Origin: Sinohyriopsis cumingii
Taxonomy: Eukaryota > Mollusca > Bivalvia > Unionida > Unionidae
Direction: 5' to 3'
Assembly: GCA_028554795.2 (NCBI GenBank)
Contig: CM068827.1
Location: 75,031,244-75,095,243, forward strand
Length of the DNA stretch: 64,000 nt
Translations under genes and position numbers: made by a program
Notes under the pieces: model-generated
What the model was told of the DNA's origin: nothing
The model's database searches: none
Seen by the model: only the letters and a program-made list of their open reading frames with translations
In this document: piece after piece, positions 13,188 to 26,147 of the stretch
Position numbering within the stretch: the stretch's first letter is position 1
How the letters are laid out: each line of letters opens with the position of its first letter

Positions 13188-14809
13188 TGTAGCTGTATGC
13201 CTATTCCACTAAGAACAAGGAGAGTGACTGATATTTGCAAACATGAAGTCATATTTACAAGGTGCAGATCGGGACAGTTAAACATATTGATTTCGTTCAC
13301 GACCATTAATACTGAGAATTAAGAATAATTTGTTCTTTTTATTTTCAGAATTAAATTTAACTAAAATTTCCTTTGCTTAATGTTAGGGATTCATTTTTTG
13401 TGCATCTAATAAATTCACGTTTCTTTGCAGTGCCCTGTTGAATTGCGCTCTGTAAATCAGCGTTTAAAATTAGCATGTTCAGACGCTGTCATCGTTATTT
13501 TCCAGCGATAAGATTAGAAAAATGATTTTTCAAGATAAAATGGAATTAGATGCGCAATGTATTAAATAGAGACAAGTGGAGTTCATAAATTTGTAGCGAA
13601 AACCATCGAAACACCAGCTTAATCTTATTTGTGGGTGACGAACTCGAAGATGTTGAAAAGGCAGACGCCGTTAATTATGTTCAAATAGTATTGTTTTAAA
13701 ATATATTTCCAATAAAATAAGATTTGTTTGAAGTATTCATAACTTTACCATGTTTAAAATCTTCCCATTAGATATATTTTCGTGCGCTAGGTTTAGTTTG
13801 GTCGCAATCATTCTCGTTGAATAACATAAAATAAGTGATTAATTTGTATAGTGGATGAAGGTAGACCAGACAAAATGGAAAAAAGGATAAATTTTACTTT
13901 GCAACGTTAAATCAAAATGAATGAACTAGATTTTGGTGTATCGTACTTATTTCAAAATTTCAAAATTGTGTTCAGTATTTGCTGTGATTAGACGTAGAGC
14001 GTGAAGAAATTCTTTGACTTATATAGATAAATAATTCAAGAGTATTATTATAAACCAAAACTGTTTAGTGTAACACACACACGCACACAAGCGCGGACGC
14101 ATGAACGCACAGATACGAATCACGCTTTAGCAAATATTCGGTAGGAACATCGATGATTGGAATTGTTAAACAATAAGTTCTCATCGGTTGTTTATACAGA
14201 CTTGGATTTCATTCCAAGTTTTGGGGTGGGTGTGTATTTTATTTCTTTCATTTTCTTTTCAAATTTACCAAAAGATGGGATTTGACGAAATTCATTAGTG
14301 TAATTTCACATTAAGATACGCATTAAACGTAATCGATGTTATTGTAATATCAGATACACTCTCAGGATCTCAGCGACTAGAGTGTTCCGAGCCAGTGTTT
14401 AAATTATGCTTGTAAAGCTTTCTCTACAAATCTACAAATGTCCATGTACACTATTTCCCTTCAAGAGTCATTACAATTCCAGATTCTTATCTTGTAATTT
14501 AGTAACGTTGTCAGTCTGCAAACCAATATATCTGTTGTTAATTGCAAACAATCAATGCAGCCAAGCTTCATGTATCACAACTACTCGGGAAACACAAAAT
14601 ACCATTATAATAAAAAAAACAACGAAGGATCTACGAGTTTAAGTTATACCAAATCAACAGGTGTTAAGACATACATGCAGGTTTGACAAATCGATGCTTC
14701 GTGAAACAGTGGTTTGTATAAACGACGTTCTGCTTTAAAATCAGGATAAATATATGTATAAATGCATTAAATGCATACATTAAAAGCTGTAAGATGAAGT
14801 GTGTGTGTT
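13188..14809. other. AT-rich DNA, nothing recognised
   Basis: No coding or structural signal supported; a short CACACACGCACAC stretch lies near 14075. Confidence 0.5.
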
Positions 14810-14818
14810 TACATACAT

Positions 14819-14849
<31 letters not shown>

Positions 14850-14905
14850 TATACACATACATACATACAAACATACATACATACATACATACATACATAC
14901 ATACA
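14810..14905. repeat. (ACAT)n microsatellite with (AC)n core
   Basis: Tetranucleotide ACAT tract interrupted by ACACACAC. Confidence 0.95.
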
Positions 14906-15292
14906 GTTCATGTCCTACAGAAATTATTTTCGGACCAATTGTCCCAAATGGCAACTGATATCGTATATCTAGTATAAAATTATATTTAGCGATATAGTTG
15001 ATATTTAAGACTATTTTTTTATTTATTTGAATGCATTAATCTATTGACTGCATAGGTATATTTAATGTACATGAAACAAAGCAGAATGACATGAGCAAGG
15101 TCCAGTAAATAAACACATCTGAAACATCTTTCTTTATAAACACGTGTCTCGATATGTACGTGTGTATGTATATACATGTTTGAATCTATAACAATGCAGA
15201 CATTTTTGTAAAAGTTTTATCTGCCATTCTATGCATGCATTTCTTTATTTCTCTCCCTCTCTTTCTCTCTGTCTCTCTCTATACACACACAC

Positions 15293-15293
<1 letters not shown>

Positions 15294-15375
<82 letters not shown>
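15294..15375. repeat. (TA)n microsatellite
   Basis: About 40 TA units, preceded by CT-rich and (AC)n sequence at 15250-15293. Confidence 0.95.
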
Positions 15376-15380
<5 letters not shown>

Positions 15381-15679
15381 TTCAATTATTTTTCGGCATT
15401 GTTTACCTAGTATATGTTTCATGTGTGTTTTTGTCTTGCTACCTTTGAACAAAGTTTACCTTTTCCAACCCTTAATGGTTAATGTAGTTTTGTCAGAAAT
15501 TTGACAAATCTATATCGTATTTTATAAAGACTTTTAAAATATACTTAATAACAATATGACCATAATCCTAATGCATTTGCTCTTTGGAGTTTTGTACTTG
15601 ATCGGCTTCACTTTTGACCCATAACGTTACAGAAGCTCTGTAGTACATCTGGGCATTTTGACAACATTTCTTATAAAGT

Positions 15680-16190
15680 CGATAGTACATAAGGCCTCGT
15701 TACAATACGTAAGGCCTAACTGTAAGTACATAACGCCTAACTGTACAATCCATAACGACTAACCTTACAAAATTAAGGACTAACTGTACAATACGTAAAG
15801 CAAAACTATACAGTACATAATCGCTAACCGTACCATTCATAGAATATACGATGACTAACTGTATAATACGTAAGTCAAAAATGTGCAAAACATTAATTCT
15901 AAAGATACCAAACACAATTACTGACTGTACCATGCATAAAGAATAATTGTACAATTCTTCTAACTGTACAATACGTAAGATCAAATCGTGCAGTACATAC
16001 AGACAAACTGTACTATACGTAATGGCTAACTGTGCTATAAATAATGGCTAACTGTACAATGCATAAGGACTAACTGTACAATACATAAGGACTACCTTAC
16101 AATACATAATGTCTAATTGTACAGTATATAATGAATAACTGCAGGATGCATAATGACTTACCGAAGATCATATAAGGACTATCTGAACCT
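15680..16190. repeat. Minisatellite, about 23 bp unit
   Basis: About 20 imperfect copies of a unit close to CATAAGGACTAACTGTACAATA. Divergence rises toward both ends. Confidence 0.85.
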
Positions 16191-17959
16191 TAAAAATTAT
16201 CAGCTTTCATAGAATAATAGTAGTAGGAATTTTATTCATTTCCAATATGATAAACATTTCTAGGTTTTGTTTATCATAGAATTAATTTGTCCTCAATTCA
16301 ATTAATTATTTTTATTGCCAAAACCACACGCCTAGTTTAATTTGGGCAGGCAAAAGCGTGACGTCAGGTATTAATACTATAGTGTGAGAAACGTAATACA
16401 AGATATGTTCTTAAAAGGCACATACAACGAATATTAGCATATGTCGTACAGTGCATAGCCGAACAAGATACACTTATGAACTTGGATGTTTTGAATAATG
16501 TACCAGTCTTATTTAATCTGGACATCATGCTTGGACATCATATTTGAGATTGGCAAGTGTACCATCGATGTTCTATATAAATGAATTATAAGAAAGATTA
16601 CAATGTTTTACAAATAAGCCTTGTCTTTCATTACACAATTTTGCCGGTTCAATTTTTTTTTTTTTATAATGACTGTATATAGAAATTGGTACATGATAAA
16701 TGTATTTACATGAATTCAATTCATCCATTTGTTATAAAAATGAATTATCTTCTCGTGTGAGTGCAAACTGAAAAGTCCATAATGAATTAAAACCTTTTAG
16801 AGTTGCGTAATTGTGTTAACTTATTTCTAGTTCCTTGTAGCCACAATACTCACCGTCATATTCAAAGACATTTTCAGTGATTTAGTTAGCTATTAGGCAA
16901 CGAACGAAACCATCATCTTAAAATGTACGAGTTTAAACCATGCTGGATATCATGCAAGTGCTTAATAAAAACTCAACACTTGCAAACGTGCTTGAGTAAA
17001 AGTGTAGCTGGATATCTTACCTGGTAGTATGTGTTATCAAAATTTGTTGCAATGCACAATCCACGGCAAATAATTTACGCAAGACTTGCTCATCGATAAT
17101 GCACACTATTTTATAATCCGTGCAAAACAGGAATATGCCTGTTTTAACAGTTGTGTGACAATATTAAAATGTATCGCGTCGAACGCCTTCATTTCTGATT
17201 AGAAACACTGTGTCGCATTTGAGGGGTATCTTTACAAAGTGATAATTACCCCCTATTAACGTGGCTTCAATAGGGAAGGTGACATGATATGTCTAGTATT
17301 TATGCATCCAACCTGCCTCTCTCGGTGTATTCATTTGTATACGACCATTACAAATCTATTGAACATAATAGTTTTTGTATTTATGATATTTCAAATCGAG
17401 CGAAATTTATTACTAGTACCTACTGTGCTGGATTAAGGGCTTCCAGGGCCCTGAGTACTGAAAATATTATGGTAACCCCATCCTCGTACAAAATATGAAA
17501 CTTGAAACTAAAAAAAAGAAATAATAAAAACTAAATGGTGGGAAAATACAATTGCTACCATCATTCTAAATCCAAATACTAGTGCGTGCAGCTAGAAATG
17601 ATCACATATAATTCATTCAATTTTATCAGCAACAATTAATTTGAAATTTTCTAGTCTCCCTGTTGGGCTAGTGCCTGAAACACGTACTTAATGTGCTTAG
17701 TGGGTAATCCGACACTGAGTACATACAAGAACATGTCAAATTATATAAAACATTAGAGACAAATAAGTAGGAATGTTTACCTTCATATTTTTTATAATTT
17801 ATGTTAAGCTTATATTCTTTCGAGACTGAGTTTATTAGAGTTTGGAACCATTTCTCACTTAAATTCAGTTATGCAGCTTCACTGGTAACAGTGAAAATAA
17901 CTATATGTTTCGTGTGAATCCTGTACTCGACGTGAACAGTAGTTTGATAAAAATTTCAG
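16191..17959. other. Sequence upstream of the first visible Ig exon; no exon recognised
   Basis: I searched for a signal-peptide exon ending in phase 1 that could join 17960 and found none. Presumably intron. Confidence 0.45.
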
Positions 17960-18093
17960 GTCTGGTAGCTTTCGAACGGGATTCTCTGTATCCAGTGGAA
18001 CCAATATTCGATGATTCCGATGCGAACTACACTGTAGTTGCTGGGGCAACAGCAGTTCTTCATTGCTCAGTAGAAAACAAAGGCAAATTAAAG
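17960..18093 (+). CDS. Ig-superfamily gene, exon: first half of Ig1
   Basis: Acceptor AAATTTCAG precedes it and donor GTAGGT follows KLK. The exon starts in phase 1 and ends in phase 0. It encodes the N-terminus of the mature protein and the first beta strands of Ig1, including the first disulphide cysteine in AVLHCSVENKGKLK and an N-glycosylation sequon (NYT). The pattern C-S-V-E-N followed by a split before the conserved Trp matches lachesin-type Ig1 domains. The signal peptide is not in this exon: the in-frame ATG at 17905 lies on the intron side of the acceptor. Confidence 0.85.
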
Positions 18094-18173
18094 GTAGGTA
18101 GCTTACAAATTTGTGCGGTTATAATGTTGTTAGGAAAAACCATACATGCATACATATGTCCGTCCGTCCGTGC

Positions 18174-18212
18174 ATACACACACACACACACACACACACA
18201 TACATACATAAA
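18174..18212. repeat. (AC)n-(ACAT)n microsatellite
   Basis: Short tract about 80 bp after the Ig1a donor. Confidence 0.9.
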
Positions 18213-19810
18213 GATAATACTTTTTTCGATAAAGGACATTTTTTGTTTGTAAAATCTACAATTCTTCGAACCTTTTAGTAAAAATGCTACTCATAAATGT
18301 TATCAAAAATAATTACTATAAAATTACACAAACTGTAAAAAAGAACACTGATTACGTAAACCGTTGATGCATATGTCATAATTAAAATGATGACATACTT
18401 TGTTTTCAAACTAAAACTTTATTCTCAAACCTGTAGCAGTCGAATTATATGACGCCATGAACTGATCACTGTCTTAAAAAAAGGTTTAGACCGTTCTGAC
18501 CTTGTGCTTTTAGTACTAAGGCGAGAAAGGTAATCAAAAGATCTATATCAGCAATGCCTGAGAGATAAAAAAAAAGAACCAGTCATCCCTTCGAATAAGC
18601 AAGCGAATCCAAACAGGGGTTTATGATTAGTTCATTTCGAGTGATGGGATAAGATGGATTGATACTTCAAATCTCTTTTCTACACCATGGTGTGTAAACT
18701 TACATATGACGCTGTAGAAGTGGTACCTTAATAAAAATCGTCAGTTTGGAATAGGTGTGCATTCGCGTGACGTTTTAGAAAGTATAAATCTTGACGACTA
18801 TGTCGATATGGAATCAGAAAATACTGAGTGACAACCTTATCGTTTTGTTTTTTGTTTTATTTTGTTTTGTTTTGGATGGAGGAGCTGTGGGTGGAAACGA
18901 ATGGTAGAGCATGCATCATGAAAACTTTTAACCTTGTTAGTGTACAACTGTACACTACATCATTTAAAATTTATCATATTTATATGAACGGAAATGACGC
19001 GAACACACATTGAATCAATTAAATGACATAACGGTAGTCCTTGTGACAGCAAGCTTGATTTAGATTGTACGTGCTCATTCATAGAATCATAAGTGCTTCA
19101 CGTTTGTATTCGAGGTCTTTTCCAACCAAATTCTCACTTCTGATATGGCTCGAAACAATTATTCTTTTAGACTTTGAAATTTGACCAAAAAAAATGTTTT
19201 GCTTTCTTCTTTTTTTTTTTTTGTCGCATACCCAACCCAAAAAAGTGACAAGGCTTATTTTAGCTTGCTGCGGATGGATTAGAGAAGCAACTGTGATTTG
19301 ACATTTTATTGGATGATTTATTTGAAAACAAGAAGCATGAAAGTGAAGAATTGTTTACTCCAGTCGTTATCTTATTGGAGACACTTTGTTTCATCTGAGT
19401 AATCCGGGTGCCACAAAGGAGTGGTCAGGAAAGTTTCAACAATTGCCGTTTTCATAAAAGAATTATGTCAGAGCAATAAGAGCCATTAACACAGTTATCC
19501 ATTGAGATCTTTAAAGGCTTGAGGCTCGAATTTGTCAATCCAAATGTTGAGAAGGCTTTGGAGCGTACCATTCCAATTAACCCATCATTGTTACCCGGAA
19601 ATAAACTATATTAAAACTTGCGATAAGGAACTGAGTGTTGGGGAAAGATTTTTCATTAGAGCACCACGGGGAATCTCTTGCATCGATGCTAAATTGTTAT
19701 CTGGTGTCAATTATATCATTTGTTGTCTTTGTTTTCAAGTCCTATGCACTTAAAATCTAGAACAACAACCTGACAATAATTGTGAGCCAAATGAATTTTT
19801 TTAATCGCAG
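18213..19810. other. Intron sequence between the two Ig1 exons
   Basis: No further exon or mobile element recognised; contains short T-rich runs near 18845 and 19208. Confidence 0.5.
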
Positions 19811-20030
19811 TATATACATGAATACATACGTACGTACGTACATGCATGCATGCATACGTACATACATACATATACATACATACATACATACATACATACA
19901 TACATACATGCATGCATGCATGCATGCATACATACATACATACGTACGTACGTACGTACGTACAAACATACATACATACATACATACATACATACATACA
20001 TACATACATACATACATACATACATACATA
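19811..20030. repeat. (ACAT/ACGT/GCAT)n microsatellite
   Basis: Long tetranucleotide tract with blocks of ACGT and GCAT; runs directly into the duplicated exon fragment. Confidence 0.97.
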
Positions 20031-20182
20031 CTCAAGGATGAGTTTAGAGAGACCTCAAATACAAGACTGGTTTCTGCATATCAGGGAACCTCGACAGAAT
20101 GATGCAAGAGAATATATGTGTCAAATAAATACGAGACCAGTCAAAATCAAACGGACCCACCTCTATACCAAGATGATTTTTG
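20031..20182 (+). pseudogene. Damaged partial copy of the second Ig1 exon
   Basis: About 136 bp match 20418-20553 with roughly 10 differences (about 93% by eye), starting in the middle of the exon at CTCAAGGATGAG. The copy lacks the acceptor and the exon's 5' part with the conserved Trp. The donor is also gone: the sequence diverges just after CCACCTCTATA, where the true exon continues TTTTAGGTC. The Ig signature D-T-G-E-Y-M-C has become D-A-R-E-Y-M-C, losing the conserved Gly. ACAT microsatellites border it on both sides. It cannot work as a conventional exon. Confidence 0.85.
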
Positions 20183-20248
20183 TATGCATGCATACATACA
20201 TACATACATACATACATACATACATACATACATACATTATATATATAA
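20183..20248. repeat. (ACAT)n microsatellite
   Basis: Follows the duplicated exon fragment and ends in TATATATA. Confidence 0.95.
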
Positions 20249-20352
20249 TTTGCAAACCCTTTATTTACTGTTACAATCAGAGTATATGTTCATACAAAAA
20301 ATGCCACTGAAACGGTTTACTTTGTATTGTATATGATTTTGTGTAAATACAG

Positions 20353-20557
20353 GTTATATGGTTGAATCCACGAAAGACATTGATCAGTACAGATGATATT
20401 CGGCACATTGACGACTCAAGGATGAGCGTAGAGAGACCTCAAATACAAGACTGGTTTCTTCATATCAGGGAAACTCGACAAAATGATACTGGAGAATATA
20501 TGTGCCAAATAAATACGAGACCAGTCAAAATCAAACGGATCCACCTCTATATTTTAG
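20353..20557 (+). CDS. Ig-superfamily gene, exon: second half of Ig1
   Basis: The acceptor is TGTAAATACAG; the donor follows TATATTTTAG. Phase 0 in, phase 1 out. It opens with the conserved core Trp (VIWLNPRKTL). It continues with DDSRMSVERPQIQDWFLHIR, typical of Ig1 in this family, then the signature NDTGEYMCQINT with the second disulphide cysteine, and ends KIKRIHLYIL. The sequon NDT overlaps the signature. Together with 17960-18093 it makes a complete V-set-like Ig1. Confidence 0.9.
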
Positions 20558-20713
20558 GTCAGAATGATTTTTTTTTATATCATTGTATATTCTTTTCCCC
20601 TACTTTCCTAAGTATTTTGTCATAACAATAACAGCTACCTCTTTCTTGTAGAGTTGATCAGAAAGTGAAGTGAAGCATAACATTTTCAAGACGCTACAGT
20701 GGCATCCACTGCA

Positions 20714-20735
20714 TTTTTTTTTTGGGGGGGGGGGG
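20714..20735. repeat. T10-G12 homopolymer junction
   Basis: Ten T directly followed by twelve G, then TCGGGCGG. The G run could form a quadruplex or be a hard-to-sequence homopolymer. Confidence 0.9.
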
Positions 20736-20939
20736 TCGGGCGGTCTGTTCATTTCAGAAGGTTCAAAATCCCTTATCTTTCTGTCACTGGTTGGGCATAC
20801 TGGACAAAAAGAATCATAGGTTCTTCTTCCTTTTCAACTTCATCTTCTTCTCCGACCGTATTTTGTGAATCGCATGACTTAGTTTAAAAACTTTCAAAAC
20901 TCTTGTTTCACTAATTACACAACTTTCTTCCTCTATTGT

Positions 20940-21325
20940 GCCATTGTTTTAGTGGTTGCAAAACCTGCCCTCTAAACTATATTCCACAAAGACGTAGGTT
21001 TGAATCCTGGGTGAGACAAGACATTTGTATACCTTAGGTAATTGCAAGGCCATTTCCGAGCTCAGGGCTGTATGAAAGGCATAATGCTCCCCTCCCCAAA
21101 CTGCCCAACTGTTTAAATGGAAACGGGATCTGCAGTGATGAAGTGATTTATAATGCCAAACTTCAGACTGAATGGGTGCTGGTTCAAATCCGAAAATCAG
21201 ATCGGACGCGTTTGGCTACTTTGGTATGTCCAGAAGGAAGGCACTATACTCAAATTGCCTGGGCACTAAATAACTTGCTTGTGTTGCAGTGGCGTAAAAC
21301 ACCACAGCAAACCAACTAATTTTGA
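20940..21325 (+). mobile_element. Degenerate, possibly dimeric tRNA-derived SINE (family 3)
   Basis: Two B-box-like motifs lie in the same direction: GGTTTGAATCCTGG near 20997 and GGTTCAAATCCG near 21182. The 3' part (GGCACTAAATAACTTGCTTGTG) resembles the fragment at 6462-6606. Borders are approximate. Confidence 0.45.
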
Positions 21326-21842
21326 TTCCATGCCTGCACCACACCAGAGATTGCACGGAATTTGAACTAATTATAAGTATCTCCTTCTGCGAACGCCGTA
21401 AGCTCTATGTATTGGTTGAATCAATCATGTTTCCTATATAGTTATAGCATTTTATTGTATCTTAGTACTATGTTACTGCGTTCTCTGTTTTCTTACGCAA
21501 TGAAAATGAAGAGAATAATCAATGTGCGCACTCAGCAAGCAAATATCACTATAAAAAGGTTGAAAGGATATACCCACCCATTCACAAAGACTAAATAACC
21601 TGACCGAGACGTAACAGTAAAGGAGAAATAATGTACCATATAGCGGCCACTTTCTTTTATATCATTACATTTTAAACATTATTTACCCTCAAAATAGAAC
21701 TTCTTCAGCAGCCACTGTTAATTGAACTACTTATTCTCCGTCCGTCTAATGTTCCGCACTACTTTATGCAGGTTCACGTATCGTTGTGAATATTTATTTA
21801 TAAGAAATATTTCTTCTCTTTTGTCTTGAAATAATTAGTCAG

Positions 21843-21846
<4 letters not shown>

Positions 21847-21890
<44 letters not shown>
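21847..21890. repeat. (CT)n microsatellite
   Basis: 22 CT units ending 54 bp before the Ig2a exon; close enough to act as, or next to, the polypyrimidine tract. Confidence 0.95.
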
Positions 21891-21894
<4 letters not shown>

Positions 21895-21944
21895 TTACTT
21901 TATTTTATTTCCATTTTATTATTGCATTATATGTTTGCTCCTAG

Positions 21945-22106
21945 TGCCTCCTGAGATTGTCATGGAGTGGTCAAGTGATGATTACATACAAGTAAGGGAA
22001 GGAGTCACCATAGAATTTGTTTGTAATGCTACTGGGGTTCCTTCCCCTGAAGTCAGGTGGCTGCGACCTTCGCAAGGTTTTTTCAATAGCTACGTTGATG
22101 AGTATG
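21945..22106 (+). CDS. Ig-superfamily gene, exon: first half of Ig2
   Basis: The acceptor is TTTGCTCCTAG and the donor GTGAGT. Phase 1 at both ends, 54 codons. Joined to the previous exon it gives the familiar IL-VPPEIV boundary between Ig1 and Ig2. It carries the first Ig2 cysteine (IEFVCNATG, with sequon NAT), the GVPSPEVRWLRP stretch with the conserved Trp, and ends at DEYG. Confidence 0.9.
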
Positions 22107-25100
22107 GTGAGTGACGATAATTTATCAAAAACATTTGATATTTTTCTCTTTATCCTCTAATTTATAAAGCTATCTGTACGTTTGCCTCTCGATCAATATA
22201 TGATGTAATTATATGTGTGTACGTATATGTTGGTCTCTGTATGTCTGCTTGAAACTAGAAGCGATTCATTTTACCCACAATGCTCAGCGCTTCTAGTACG
22301 CATAACTCATCTATAAGATATCTGAAACAGGAGCACAGAGCATTAGTTATTTCCCTTTACATTAACTGCTGTATCACAATGAGTTGCTCTGACATACATA
22401 AAACTATACCTACTGCTTTCACCAGAATCACACGAGTCACTAAAACTAAAATTTATATTACGGAACGTTCAATATCTACCAGGGTTAGGTGACCTTATTA
22501 GTACCAATTATCTTGCTGACCCCTCTCCGAATGCTCTTAGTACACATATTTCATCCATTCGTACATAATAGACGCGTGTGATTTTATTTCGTCAGCCGTA
22601 CTCAAAGATCGGAATTGCACTTGCTGTTTGAGAAAGGTTTTATTTTTGTAATCATTATGTAGGAATCAAATACATCTGTATACTATTGTTGACGCAAGTT
22701 TAACGATCGTTCATGTTTTGCTGAATGCAAACGTTTGCTAGAGTACTCGGGAAAAAGACTTGGAACATTTGAAATCAAACTCTTCCCTCTTTACTTCATT
22801 CCTTTATGACATGTTAAATAGCACGATAATTATGATTGTGACATGCAATTAGTTTAGCAGCAATATCACTCTTACTGTTTATTCGATCCTAAACACGTAA
22901 CAACATATATATTCAATCTCAAACTGAATTACAAATATTAAATCGCTTGTATTCAATCCTTCATCTTCCGTTTCGATTTGCTCTAACGACATTAATGTCG
23001 TTAACTACTCTCTCAAAACTCAAACCACTTATTTTCTTGCATGATTTAGGTTTTATTATTTGTTGTCTTGATGCTTGCTGACGATAATTACTAGATCAAA
23101 AACAGAAATTATATGAATCAATAAGTCTTAATTAATGTTAGAAAGCTCTTTCATGCTGAGATATCAAACATGAATCCAAGACCAGATTTTATTTTGCTTT
23201 CGTAATTGTTTGAAAGAATTCATAAGAATGTGCACAATATACCCACCAGAGTACAGACAATCCTCATCTTTTTACGGAAGTGCCGTAGACGCCCAGATTT
23301 TTGCAAACATTTGCTGACAGTTTGATGTGCCCGTACTTTGCTAGCTCTATTCAGGGTGTATCATTGCGTAAGAAGGAAAACAAAAAGATATTCTCTAGTT
23401 CTGTTTCAAGCTGTCAGTAATTAACGTGATTAATCAAAGTACAAAATGACATTCTTTATTGACTGTGGACGTTTTCCAAAATCATTTGCACCTTTTTTTT
23501 AGTTTCAATGTATATGTTATGGTTGGGGTGGGTTGCTCCCAATATTTTATTTAAATTATTACAGAAGTCCCACCCAGGCTCGATTTGGTTGGAAGTTACA
23601 TTAGTGAAAGATAGATGTAAAGCTATGAGCCCCCAGTCAGCAATGCCGACGGTTAAATGATTGAATATACAAAAATGTGAAATTCGACGTATAACAATTT
23701 AAGAACAATTGAATAGTCACATGATTCAAATTTCCCAAGTGCTCACTTTCCGCTCGACTCTGTAATAGCCTATTGCATCACTTGATTAGTATTGTGAGAT
23801 ATATTTCCACCTGTCCATGTATTCTATTCATCTGTGTATTCTTCTCTCCTATTCCTCTCAATTCCTTCTCCTCTTCCTGCAGACTTCTTCCAAATTCCTT
23901 TTCCTCCTTGACTTCTCTATACCCCTTCTCCACTTTCACCTCTTCGACTACTTTTCCTCCTCCTCCATCTTCTATACACTTTCTCTCCACCGACTAGACT
24001 TTAGTCGACTCCAACTGCTCTGCTAGTCTCACTTCCATCTCCACCTCTTGGAGAATCGGGACTCAACTGAACCGGAAGTTCTGTCCCCTAAAAAGCTTCA
24101 TGTGAAAACACAAGGACGGTATTTTTCCTTAGCTCTCTCATCTCACACTACACTTAGCGTATCATCAGATAATGACTGTTAAATTTCTTTGGTCACGCAT
24201 TCATTCACATCGAAATACTCGCACGTTATTGTATGGTAATACAACGTCGTAATAAAAGCACGGTATTAATTACTTCTCATACATACATCAATAAATTGCG
24301 TCACATCAGTACATATTCCTAATCCCATTATGCTAACAGCATGACAACAATCAGACACATTTCTTTACATTACAGCTCATACAAAGTACACAAATATTCA
24401 AATATCCATGCTCTGATATATCCATATATCTATAGTAACTAATCTTACACACTTCAGCCATTTTCCAAAATTCACATTTCAAGCATGTGTAAATTCTAAC
24501 ATAGCACATGAACAAATGCACTAGTTTACTACGAAGTAACCTAATAACGAATTACAAAATTAATTCTGACCACAAACTAACAATCTAAATAAATCTCTAC
24601 AAATACCCAAGCCCATTTCTCAAATACGCATGTAAATGAAACACCACAAAGGTAATTCTACATACTAAGCGATGCTAGTAATTAAGTATACATACTACAC
24701 ATAATTACAATTACAATGCCTTGATATTCTGCAAAAATCGAGCAAATAACTTACTGACTTTTTTTCGAATCTTTGTATTTCCTTTGAATCTCCTCTCTAA
24801 GTTTTACTGCCAAACTACTTTTTTTTTTTCTGGGGGGGGGGGGGGGGCACCAGACAGATGTTGTTTGTATTCTTTAGAAAAGGATTCCGAACAAAATTTG
24901 ATTTGGAGTAATTTTGTCGGGGTATTTGTTCTTTAGCCCTAGTGTTTTCTACAGGTTAGATTTTCCGAATCGGTTTCATTCACCGTCTTCGAATTTTCAT
25001 CCCTGATTTTCTAGTTGACCTTGGCGGGAGGTCTCCTACATCCCGTGTATGCTATTGTGTATAGTGCTATATTATTTGTATGTTATATGGTATATTTGTT

Positions 25101-26147
25101 GGGATAGCCTTCTATTCCAAATTTTGCCCAGTTTTATTTTTCCTCCCTTTTTCTTTCTCTTTTTTTAAATTTTTTTTTTATTTTTAAAATAGTTATTTTG
25201 CTTCTGTTTTTGAATTTTGCCGATGAAACGGTGCACTATTTTGCCAAACTGCGAGTTGCTTCGTTCTCGGAGTAACCTACTGATTACCAATCTGTCAAGG
25301 CGAATACTACATTTTGTCTCAGAGTTCTGAAAGTTATAATTCGGATCTAAAGTGTTATCACACCCTCTCTTTCAATTCCGATTGGATATCGCTGTGAACC
25401 GATCCAGTCGAACTTAGCAGACAATGTCCCTCTCGTTGTCTGTCAACGTGGGGACGGATTAGAACACGCCTCGCTCACCCCGCGGGATCCCTTTGATCTT
25501 CGACTAACTATTAACACGTCGGTGTTAGTCGTGCGATCTATCTCCTTACTGATCCGAATTCCGGGTCTCCGGACGGCCATATAACATTGCTTGAGAGATT
25601 AACACTAGCCCGCGGTAGTCTTTAGACATCAAACACATGGCCGGGGTACTATTTCATAAACAGGCATATTATAGTTTATGCATGAATCTATAGCTGGGGC
25701 TTAGCAAACGTGACACCGTATTTTCCGGAACGGTTTATAAAATAAAATAAAAACATAACGTCGTAGCCCATATAATGACTTAATTTATGCTCTTACTGCT
25801 ACATGTGATGCAAATAAGTCAGAATACAAGAAACGACTAGGGACTTTCAAAACATTTGTAATGGTAGGTACGTTGGTTGGTAGGCTTGTTGGTTGGTTCT
25901 CTTGTTGCTTTTAACTGCACGTTTAATACATTATTGGTTATTTTTTGATGATGGAATGGGGATTAAGTGTCGTTTCAAAAGCACACGCTGAAACGGATTC
26001 CTTTCAGTCCAGATAGCATTTATGTATTTCGATCATTTATATTTATATATTTTTCTTACTGAGAACCGTCTTTAAAATCGTGTTTCTTTCAAGGTTTTAG
26101 GGAAGAAGTGGAGACATGATGTGTCTGTAAAGAGTGTGTCTATAGTA
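22107..26147. other. Intron sequence between the two Ig2 exons
   Basis: No other exon recognised. It contains a CT-rich stretch at about 23830-24000 that gives opposite-strand artefact frames, and the T/G homopolymer at 24819. Confidence 0.5.
24819..24847. repeat. T11-CT-G16 homopolymer junction
   Basis: Eleven T, then CT, then sixteen G. The second poly-T/poly-G junction in this gene. Confidence 0.9.

Noticed and set aside
19716..20310. Frames reading MYVCMYVC or HTYIHTYI
   Set aside because: Pure ACAT repeat translation; the only coding-derived part is the exon fragment at 20031-20182.
23773..24026. Opposite-strand frames rich in Ser/Phe and Glu/Lys
   Set aside because: Caused by a CT-rich stretch; no domain and no splice context.
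25430..25640. GC-richer patch as possible promoter or CpG island
   Set aside because: It lies inside an intron with no nearby first exon, and the composition rise is modest; nothing supports a promoter.
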